Assembly: GCA_003156495.1 (NCBI GenBank)
Contig: PMHC01000208.1
Location: forward strand, 1-6,793
Direction of reading: 5' to 3'
Origin: Acidobacteriaceae bacterium
Lineage (GTDB): Bacteria; Acidobacteriota; Terriglobia; Terriglobales; Acidobacteriaceae
DNA length: 6,793 nucleotides
Both the position numbers and the translations under genes were made by a program. How positions within the stretch are numbered: position 1 is the first letter of the stretch; every line of letters begins with the position of its first letter. The notes under the pieces are model-generated. The model was not told where the DNA came from and did not search any database. It saw only the letters and a program-made list of their open reading frames with translations. This document shows, in pieces, positions 1 through 5,680 of the stretch.

Positions 1-602
1 GTCTCGAAGATGCGAATGCCGGGGCGAATCTCGTGAATATTTTTGATCGCCAGCTCATGCTTGAACTCGCACGGCTCGGCGAGGTCGATCTTGGTAATGA
101 CGGCGGCATCGGCGGAGTTGAACATGCCGGGATATTTCAGCGGCTTGTCTTCGCCCTCGGTCACGCTAAGCAGCACCACGCGGATGCTCTCGCCCAGATC
201 GTAGCTGGAGGGGCAGACGAGATTACCGACGTTTTCAATAAAGAGAAGATCGAGCGCGGAAAGATCAACCTCGCGCCATTCGTCAAGATGCTTGCCGATG
301 GTCTCGGCGTCAAGGTGGCATTCGCCGTGCGTGTTGATCTGGCGGACCGGAACGCCAGCCGAGGCCAGCCGACGCGCATCGTTGTCGGTTTCAAGATCGC
401 CGACCAGGGCGGCCGCACGCACGCCTTTTTCGCGCAGCGCCGTAAGCGTGCGCTCCAAAAAGGCGGTCTTGCCGGTTCCAGGACTGGAGACGAGATTGAG
501 CACCAGAACGCCAGCCGCCTGAAAGCGCTGACGCAGCCCGGCCGCCAGCTCGTCATTCTTCTTCAAAATTCCCCGCCGCAATTCAACAATTCGTGTGGTC
601 AT
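1..602 (-). CDS. hypB: Hydrogenase/urease nickel incorporation GTPase HypB (3' end cut by window edge)
   Basis: HypB is the cytoplasmic SIMIBI-class GTPase that works with HypA to insert nickel into the NiFe-hydrogenase large subunit. I translated 200 residues with no stop up to the window edge. Seen: a P-loop SSPGTGKT (residues 39-46), the switch segment VGDLETDND (67-75), ECHLDA with metal-ligand Cys95-His96, ENVGNLVCP (123-131) with Cys130, SVTEGEDKPLKYP (146-158), and TKID (170-173) as the guanine-specificity NKxD equivalent. These are diagnostic of HypB. The N-terminus is short: it has neither the CxxCGC high-affinity nickel motif of the E. coli protein nor a histidine-rich stretch. Two in-frame ATGs are adjacent (605-603 and 602-600); AGGAG at 612-608 lies 5 nt before the second and only 2 nt before the first, so I chose 602. 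This overlaps the hypA TGA by one base, implying translational coupling. HypB proteins are usually about 215-290 residues, so only the last part is missing. Confidence 0.96.
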   Translation of the reverse strand, partial: MTTRIVELRRGILKKNDELAAGLRQRFQAAGVLVLNLVSSPGTGKTAFLERTLTALREKGVRAAALVGDLETDNDARRLASAGVPVRQINTHGECHLDAETIGKHLDEWREVDLSALDLLFIENVGNLVCPSSYDLGESIRVVLLSVTEGEDKPLKYPGMFNSADAAVITKIDLAEPCEFKHELAIKNIHEIRPGIRIFE

Positions 603-985
603 CATTTCTCCTGGGCCGGCTGCTCCACAGCGGACTCCGGCTCTTCAATTTCGATTGATTCGATCTCCAGCTCGCGCCCCTGGCGCAGATCAGAGGCCAG
701 CTCGCCGCAGCGCGAACAGCGAAAGCTCTGCACGCCGTCAAGCTCGGAATCGGCGTTGCAGGCATCGCAATGAACGACGACCGGCAGCGTAACGACGGTC
801 AGCGCCGCGCCGGCCAAGGGCGTATCTTCGATTGCCAGATCCCAACAAAAGCGCAACGAGTCTTCAACCACCGAGGCCAGCGCGCCCAACCGCAGGCGAA
901 CCTCTTTAACATGCGCGCCCGGATAGGCCGCGGCGGTCTCGGTGACCGCCTCGACAATGCTGGTCGCGATGGATAGCTCGTGCAT
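602..985 (-). CDS. hypA: Hydrogenase maturation nickel metallochaperone HypA
   Basis: HypA is a small nickel- and zinc-binding chaperone that hands Ni(II) to the NiFe-hydrogenase large subunit together with HypB. The 127-residue product starts MHELSIA; the family's N-terminal Met-His-Glu includes the nickel ligand His2, which fixes the start at 985. An in-frame GTG five codons upstream would bury this His and is rejected; an AGGTAG Shine-Dalgarno-like stretch (996-991) sits 5 nt before the ATG. The zinc-finger is complete: Cys73-x2-Cys76 and Cys90-x2-Cys93. The protein ends in a glutamate-rich tail (about residues 105-127, nine Glu), roughly ten residues longer than typical HypA proteins of about 113-118. 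It begins 54 nt after the aminopeptidase stop with no visible terminator between, so it may be read through from that gene, and it overlaps hypB by one base. Confidence 0.96.
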   Translation of the reverse strand: MHELSIATSIVEAVTETAAAYPGAHVKEVRLRLGALASVVEDSLRFCWDLAIEDTPLAGAALTVVTLPVVVHCDACNADSELDGVQSFRCSRCGELASDLRQGRELEIESIEIEEPESAVEQPAQEK

Positions 986-1039
986 CGGCTCTACCTGCAC
1001 GATACACCGTGGCGGCCGATGGATTTGCGCAAGCTGAGA

Positions 1040-3652
1040 CTACTTGCCCGCCTGCGCGGCCAGCCACGCTTTCAGATTCGGCTCCTGCAGCCGGCGCAGT
1101 TCGATGCAACCATCGATGTGCTCGATGGCGTGCCGCAGCTCGACCGTGGCGGTTGGAACCGGATGGACGGCAAAAAAGCTCTTGACCTGATCGCGCGCCT
1201 CAGCCGAGCAGAATGCGCCGGCCGAAGAGACGAGGACATTGCTCATCTCCGGGGTCAACTGCGCCTGCACCTGGCTCCAGTGCGATTGAACAAACTTCCA
1301 GGCCGCGTCGCGGTTTTCAGGAATCTGGAGCGCGATGGCCAGTTGAATGGCCGCATCCTGATTGCGCACCTTGCCGGAGATGGCGTAGTCGAGGGCGCGC
1401 TGAAGCAACGCCGGATCGGTGAACTGCGGCAGCAGACGCAGCGCCTGAATTTGTATTTCGGGATTGGTCGAGCTCTCGTAGATTTTTTGCAGCCGGTCAA
1501 AGAGCGCCGCGTCGCCGTGTTCGGCGGTCACGACCAAAGCGGTTTGGCCCAGCGTGGCGTCGACCGAGCTCTGGTCGGCAAGATAGCGATCGGCGATCTG
1601 GCTGGCCTGAGCGATCAGCGCGGAATCGTGGCCGCGAAAGGTAAGCAGCGAAAAAAGCTGAGCGCGCAGCTCGCGCGTGTTGGGCGAATCGTCGGCGGCG
1701 GGCTCGCCGAGTTGGGCGTAGACCGGCGCAAAGTTGCCGTGAATCCAGGCCGTCAGCGCGTCGCGCTCCTCTTTGGTTGAGGCCACGCGATCGGCAATGC
1801 TGCCCACGTTACCGACCGCGGCGGAAAAGACGCTGGAGTCGGAATCATTTTTGAGCGCGGCGACCAGATCGAGATAGTCGCCGACCTTGGCCTTATCCGC
1901 ACGCATTTGCGCCCACTCGTCGCCAATAAGAGCAATGCGCTCGGAGGGCGTGAGCGCGCTTTCAGCCTGCGCCGCCAGCGCCGCGTATGAGGCTGGCGCA
2001 TAGGCCGCGCGATAGTAGCCATTGCCGCCGGCATTGGCGAAGAAGAGTTTGGCTGCGGGAATTTCGATCGACTTGTCGGCCGGCGTCAAAACCCGGCACT
2101 CCTGACCGTTGGCGTCGCCTTTAAAGCAGACCGGAATGGTCCACTTCTGCGCCGGGTCGGGCTTGATGGAAGGGCTGAGGAAAAAACGCCGCTGCGCGAC
2201 GGAGACTTTGCCGCCGGCGGGCAAACCAAATTCCAGAATCGGCACGCCGGGCTGTGCGACCAGCGACTCCATAATCTTGTCGACGGGCTTGCCGCTCGTA
2301 GCCGTCTGCGCGCCCCAAAAATCCTCGGCCGTGGCGTTGCCGTAAACGTGCGCGGCCAGATAATTGTGAACGCCCTGGCGGAAGGTTTGCTTGCCGAGAT
2401 AGTTTTCGACCATCGAGAGCACGGCCCCGGCCTTGCCGTAAGCGATGCCGTCGAACATCTGGTTGATTTCATCGGGCGTATCGGCCTTGGCGCGAATGGC
2501 GCGCGTGGTCGGCTGCGCGTCAACATTAAGCGTGTCTTGATTGCCATCGACGACCATCTGCGGAATATTCCATTCCGGATGCATCGCGGCCACCGGCTTG
2601 GTCTCCATCCAGGTAGCGAAGCCCTCGTTGAGCCAGATGTTGTCCCACCACTGCATGGTCACCAGATCGCCGAACCATTGGTGGGCCATCTCGTGGGCGA
2701 CCACCTCGGCGACATTCCGCCGGGCGTCGATCGAGGCGGTTTTAGCGTCGATCAGTAGATCGGTTTCGCGATAGGTGATGGCGCCGAAATTTTCCATCGC
2801 GCCAGCCTCGAAGTCGGGAATGCCGATCAGGTCGAGCTTTTTGAGCGGATAAGGAATGCCGAAGTAGTCGTTGTAATAGTGCAAAACGTACTTGGCCACG
2901 TCGAGCGCGTAAGGCGTAAGCGCGACCTTGTCGGGAGTCGAGCAGACGCGCAGCGCCACGCCATCCTGTTCGCCGGCCGTGCACTGAAAGTCGCCCACCA
3001 AAAAGGCCACCAGGTAGGTGGACATTTTGGGCGTCGCGGCAAAACGCAGCGTGTGCTTGCCGTCCGGCCCAGGCGTGTCGCTAACGATGGGCGAGTTGGA
3101 GATGGCCGTATCGGCCGCGTCGATTGTTAGCGTTACGTCGAAGGCGGCCTTGAAGGCCGGCTCGTCGAAGCTGGGGAAGGCGCGGCGCGCGTCTGTGGGC
3201 TCGAATTGCGTAACGGCGTAATTGCGCTTTGCGGTTTTAGAAAGATAGAAGCCGCGCAGCTCGTTATTCAGAATGCCGGTGTAGCGAATCTTGAGCGTGG
3301 CGCTGCCGGCGGAAATCGTATCGGGAAAAGAAAAACTCGCCTGCTGTTTTTTTTCGTCGAGCGAAACTTGGGCGGTCTGCTCGCGGCCGTCGGCCGTGAT
3401 CGTCACCGATTGAAAAGCGATTTCGATGGCGTTGAGGGTGATCGAGCGCGTGGGCTCTTTCACCGTCAGGTCGATCGCTTCGTCGCCGGAAAATGTAGCG
3501 GTCTTCAGGTCGGGCGTTAGCGCCAGCGTGTAGTGCGTGGGCGTAACCGCGCCGGTGAGCCGCTGCGCCGCGGCATACGGAAGCAGGCAAACAAAAGTCA
3601 CAACGGCGCCAACTAACGCGCGCGCCAAAAACTGAGCTGAATGAATTTTCAT
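1040..3652 (-). CDS. Exported M1-family zinc aminopeptidase (aminopeptidase N type)
   Basis: An 870-residue metallopeptidase that removes N-terminal amino acids from peptides. Residues 1-29 look like a Sec signal peptide: basic n-region, hydrophobic core around 11-25, and an AAA cleavage box before Gln30, so it probably acts in the periplasm or outside the cell. Domain order: N-terminal beta domain (about 32-220); catalytic thermolysin-like domain with GAMEN (284-288, binds the free amino terminus), HEMAH (320-324) and Glu343 completing HExxH-x18-E, and the transition-state Tyr405 in the IAYGKAG segment; then a linker and a helical ERAP1_C-like domain (from about 530, with GNGYYRAAY at 543-551) to the end. 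All catalytic residues are intact. The C-terminal half resembles eukaryotic APN/ERAP-type M1 enzymes more than E. coli PepN, so no pepN symbol is given. Start chosen at 3652 because it has GAGGA (3662-3658) 5 nt upstream and directly precedes the signal peptide; the open frame extends upstream only as a read through the transporter gene. Natural substrates cannot be told from sequence. Confidence 0.95.
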   Translation of the reverse strand: MKIHSAQFLARALVGAVVTFVCLLPYAAAQRLTGAVTPTHYTLALTPDLKTATFSGDEAIDLTVKEPTRSITLNAIEIAFQSVTITADGREQTAQVSLDEKKQQASFSFPDTISAGSATLKIRYTGILNNELRGFYLSKTAKRNYAVTQFEPTDARRAFPSFDEPAFKAAFDVTLTIDAADTAISNSPIVSDTPGPDGKHTLRFAATPKMSTYLVAFLVGDFQCTAGEQDGVALRVCSTPDKVALTPYALDVAKYVLHYYNDYFGIPYPLKKLDLIGIPDFEAGAMENFGAITYRETDLLIDAKTASIDARRNVAEVVAHEMAHQWFGDLVTMQWWDNIWLNEGFATWMETKPVAAMHPEWNIPQMVVDGNQDTLNVDAQPTTRAIRAKADTPDEINQMFDGIAYGKAGAVLSMVENYLGKQTFRQGVHNYLAAHVYGNATAEDFWGAQTATSGKPVDKIMESLVAQPGVPILEFGLPAGGKVSVAQRRFFLSPSIKPDPAQKWTIPVCFKGDANGQECRVLTPADKSIEIPAAKLFFANAGGNGYYRAAYAPASYAALAAQAESALTPSERIALIGDEWAQMRADKAKVGDYLDLVAALKNDSDSSVFSAAVGNVGSIADRVASTKEERDALTAWIHGNFAPVYAQLGEPAADDSPNTRELRAQLFSLLTFRGHDSALIAQASQIADRYLADQSSVDATLGQTALVVTAEHGDAALFDRLQKIYESSTNPEIQIQALRLLPQFTDPALLQRALDYAISGKVRNQDAAIQLAIALQIPENRDAAWKFVQSHWSQVQAQLTPEMSNVLVSSAGAFCSAEARDQVKSFFAVHPVPTATVELRHAIEHIDGCIELRRLQEPNLKAWLAAQAGK

Positions 3653-3689
3653 ACGATTCCTCGCGAACCGGAAGCCGCGCGGAAAACGC

Positions 3690-3718
3690 GCGATAGAAAA
3701 CGGCGTTGGCGGCTTCAA
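3690..3718 (-). promoter_or_regulatory. Possible weak sigma70-type promoter for the aminopeptidase gene
   Basis: On the minus strand, TTGAAG (3718-3713) and TATCGC (3695-3690) are separated by 17 nt, and lie between the transporter terminator and the peptidase start codon. The match to TTGACA/TATAAT is partial (4 of 6 and 3 of 6). The call rests mainly on the need for a new promoter after a strong terminator, so it is tentative. Confidence 0.25.
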
Positions 3719-3759
3719 AAATAAAGCCGCGGAGACGCTCGCCTCCGCGGCCTTATTTT
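3718..3759 (-). terminator. Strong rho-independent terminator after the MFS transporter gene
   Basis: In the transcribed (minus) direction, a GCCGCGGAG arm (3751-3743) pairs perfectly with CTCCGCGGC (3734-3726) around an 8 nt loop and runs into a T-rich tract ending at 3718. The A-rich lead-in before the stem pairs with the T-tract, extending the helix to about 17 bp with one G-U. It lies 18 nt after the transporter stop codon. Because both flanks are A/T tracts it could in principle also stop transcription on the plus strand, but no plus-strand gene is present. It separates transporter transcription from the aminopeptidase gene. Confidence 0.9.
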
Positions 3760-3777
3760 GATTCTGACACAACCGGC

Positions 3778-5082
3778 TCAGCGCATGCGCGCCGGCTCCA
3801 GTTTGGGTGAAATCAGATGAATAATAAGCAGCGAGCCAAGATAAGCCATGCACGATATGACGAATAGCGGAACGTAGCTGTGCGTAATGCCGACGATGAA
3901 GCCTGTAGCCAACTGCAGCAAAACGCCGCCGCAGGCGCCCATCATGCCGCCGATGCCGATCACGCTGCCCACCGCCGCTTTGGGAAACATATCGGAAGGC
4001 AAAGTGAACAGATTCGCCGACCATCCCTGATGCGCGGCGGTAGCCAGGCCCACGACCGCAACCACCATCCACAACTGATGAAGAAAGGGCGCGGCAAAAA
4101 CCGGCACCACGGCCAGAGCGCAGATCAGCAACGCCGTTTTGCGCGCCTTATTCGGCGCCATGCCGCGGCTTAACAGCGCCGAAGAGATCCATCCGCCGGC
4201 GATGCTGCCCACCGTGGAGATGGCGTAGATCACCACCAGCGGCAGCCGGTTGGCGGCCAGGCTCAGGCCGAAGGTCGATTGCAGATAGCGCGGCAGCCAG
4301 AACAGATAAAACCACCAGATGGGGTCGGTAAGAAACTTCGCGATGGCGAAGGCCCAGGTCTCTTTGCAGGGCAGTACGTGGCTCCAGGGAACGCGATCGA
4401 CCGACTCGGCCGGATCGCTCAAGATTAAATCCAGCTCGGCCTTGGAGACGCTGCGGTGCTGCTCGGGCGGACGATAGTAGAAGAGCCACAAAACCAGCCA
4501 TACAATACCCAGCGCGCCGGTGAAGACAAACGCGCCGCGCCAGGTAAAAGCGATCACCAGCACCGGCACCAGCAACGGAACGGCGATATTGCCGATATTG
4601 GCACCGGAGTTGAAGATTCCCGTGGCCAGCGCGCGCTCGCGTTTAGGAAACCACTCGGCGACGGTCTTGATGCAAGCCGGAAAGTTGGCCGCCTCACCCA
4701 GCCCCAGCATGAACATCGCAATGCCGAAGGTGAGCACGGAAAATGCCGCGCCGGGCAGCATGGCCGCGACGCTCCACAAGCCAATGGCGATGGCAAAAGA
4801 TTTGCGCGTGCCGAGCTTGTCGGTCAGCCCGCCCGCCACCACCATGCCGATGGCGTAAGCCGCCTGAAAAGCCGCCAGGATGAAACCATACTTGACGCTA
4901 TTGAGCCCCGGAATGACGCTCTCGAGAAATTTTTCAAGATAAGCGATCACGCCGCGATCGACGTAAGCGATCACTGTGGCGAAAAACAGAAAGCCGCAAA
5001 TCACCCAGCGCTGATGCGTGACGCGATTAGGCGAGCCGAAGGTGGCAAAAAAAGAGCGTGAGTCCGTATTTTTAGGAGACAT
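3778..5082 (-). CDS. MFS transporter, anion:cation symporter (ACS) family, ExuT-like sugar-acid transporter
   Basis: A 434-residue inner-membrane transporter with about 12 hydrophobic segments, the usual length for the ACS family, whose members import organic anions such as hexuronates (galacturonate, glucuronate), glucarate or galactonate with protons. Seen: AYVDRG (39-44) in TM1, the MFS motif A loop GGLTDKLGTRK (84-94) between TM2 and TM3, the ACS signature region GLGEAANFP (127-135) followed by EWFPKRERA (143-151) and GIFNSGANIG (155-164), a central hydrophilic loop (about 203-240), and DPIWWFYLFWLP (253-264), a segment I recall from ExuT-like proteins. Start at 5082 is set by GGAG (5094-5091) 8 nt upstream; the open frame continues into lspA without meaning. 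No sugar-acid catabolic gene is visible nearby, so the substrate is inferred from family resemblance. An operator-like palindrome in its promoter suggests repression by a GntR-family regulator. Other ACS substrates are possible. Confidence 0.88.
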   Translation of the reverse strand: MSPKNTDSRSFFATFGSPNRVTHQRWVICGFLFFATVIAYVDRGVIAYLEKFLESVIPGLNSVKYGFILAAFQAAYAIGMVVAGGLTDKLGTRKSFAIAIGLWSVAAMLPGAAFSVLTFGIAMFMLGLGEAANFPACIKTVAEWFPKRERALATGIFNSGANIGNIAVPLLVPVLVIAFTWRGAFVFTGALGIVWLVLWLFYYRPPEQHRSVSKAELDLILSDPAESVDRVPWSHVLPCKETWAFAIAKFLTDPIWWFYLFWLPRYLQSTFGLSLAANRLPLVVIYAISTVGSIAGGWISSALLSRGMAPNKARKTALLICALAVVPVFAAPFLHQLWMVVAVVGLATAAHQGWSANLFTLPSDMFPKAAVGSVIGIGGMMGACGGVLLQLATGFIVGITHSYVPLFVISCMAYLGSLLIIHLISPKLEPARMR

Positions 5083-5103
5083 TCGCGAGGCTCCAGAAAA
5101 TTT

Positions 5104-5122
5104 TAAGTGGTCCGACCAATTA
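5104..5122 (-). promoter_or_regulatory. Operator-like palindrome, FadR/GntR-type, before the transporter gene
   Basis: The 11 bp core TGGTCGGACCA (5118-5108, minus strand) is a perfect inverted repeat about a central G. It extends to a 19 bp palindrome, TAATTGGTCGGACCACTTA, with one mismatched pair. It lies 21 nt before the likely ribosome binding site's start codon region and directly abuts the TATAAT, so a bound protein would block RNA polymerase. The core matches the TGGTCNGACCA pattern recognised by FadR-subfamily GntR regulators, many of which sense sugar acids or fatty acids. The palindrome is directly visible; the binding protein is inferred and its gene is not in the window. Confidence 0.65.
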
Positions 5123-5124
5123 TA
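5119..5124 (-). promoter_or_regulatory. Perfect TATAAT -10 element for the transporter gene
   Basis: A consensus TATAAT sits 36 nt upstream of the transporter start codon, which would place the transcription start around 5112, inside the palindrome. No good -35 lies at 16-18 nt; the nearest TTGACA-like hexamer is TTCACA (5152-5147), 22 nt away, which is too far for a normal sigma70 promoter. The promoter may therefore be weak or need help. It would give the transporter expression independent of ileS-lspA. Confidence 0.55.
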
Positions 5125-5164
5125 GCGACCGGAAGCCCGCGCGTGCTGTGAAGCTGGAAGAAAT

Positions 5165-5680
5165 TTAGACGGCGCTCTTGCGCTCTGGCAGCAGAGAGTC
5201 GAGGAAGAGCAGGCAGGCGCCGATGACGATCGCCGAGTCGGCGAGGTTGAAGTCCGGATAGTGATAGCTGAAGATGTTGACCTCAACGAAATCGATGACG
5301 GCCCCGTAGGCGATGCGATCGTGCAAGTTGCCGAGCGCGCCGCCCAGCACTAGCGCCAAGGCGACGGTGGCCAGGGTGATCCGGTTGCCAAAGCGGATTA
5401 GAACCGCCAGGACCGCGAGCGCGGCGACGACGGTGAAGGCGATCAGCCCCCAACGCACCGCATCGGGCCGCGACGAATCGGCAAAAGCGGAAAAGGCCGC
5501 GCCCTCGTTGGTCCAATGAGAGATACCAAGAACGCGCGGAATCACCGGCAGCACGTCGCCGTAGCGCACATGGGCCACCACCCACATTTTGGTGAACCGG
5601 TCGGCCAGCGCGACCACGGCGGCAATCGCCAGCAACCAGGGCAAACGCCGCGGTCGCGGCCAGTTGGTGAAGAGCTTCAT
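5165..5680 (-). CDS. lspA: Lipoprotein signal peptidase (signal peptidase II)
   Basis: An inner-membrane aspartyl protease of 171 residues that cleaves the signal peptide from diacylglyceryl-modified prolipoproteins just before the lipidated cysteine. Four hydrophobic segments are visible (about 14-34, 75-95, 101-117, 147-163). Conserved elements: DRFTK (27-31) in TM1, NEGAAFS (58-64), GNLHDR (117-122), VIDF (128-131) with catalytic Asp130, and FNLADS (144-149) with catalytic Asp148. Length and motif order match the family (about 160-170 residues). The ATG at 5680 follows the ileS stop with no gap (TAAATG), and GGAGG (5693-5689) inside the ileS end is 8 nt upstream, so translation is very probably coupled to ileS. 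The ileS-lspA pair is a widespread bacterial arrangement. No clear terminator follows it before the transporter promoter. Confidence 0.97.
   Translation of the reverse strand: MKLFTNWPRPRRLPWLLAIAAVVALADRFTKMWVVAHVRYGDVLPVIPRVLGISHWTNEGAAFSAFADSSRPDAVRWGLIAFTVVAALAVLAVLIRFGNRITLATVALALVLGGALGNLHDRIAYGAVIDFVEVNIFSYHYPDFNLADSAIVIGACLLFLDSLLPERKSAV

Noticed and set aside
161..556. 131-codon minus-strand frame overlapping hypB
   Set aside because: Different frame from the true HypB reading, which carries all family motifs; the product is Arg/Ser/Pro-rich noise.
33..773. 246-codon plus-strand open frame opposite hypB and hypA
   Set aside because: It is antisense to two unmistakable conserved genes and its translation shows no recognisable domain; long antisense frames are common in GC-rich DNA.
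980..1780. 266-codon plus-strand open frame
   Set aside because: It lies opposite the C-terminal helical domain of the aminopeptidase, has an Arg/Gly-rich low-information composition and no domain; treated as a shadow frame.
3653..4072. 140-codon upstream extension of the aminopeptidase frame
   Set aside because: It runs through the terminator and into the transporter gene in another frame, and would bury a good signal peptide and ribosome binding site.
4456..5061. 201-codon plus-strand open frame opposite the transporter
   Set aside because: Charged, His/Arg-rich composition typical of the complement of membrane-protein codons; no start context or domain.
5083..5286. 68-codon upstream extension of the transporter frame
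   Set aside because: It overlaps the end of lspA, is Ser/Arg/Thr-rich without homology-like character, and crosses the promoter/operator; the ATG at 5082 has a proper Shine-Dalgarno.
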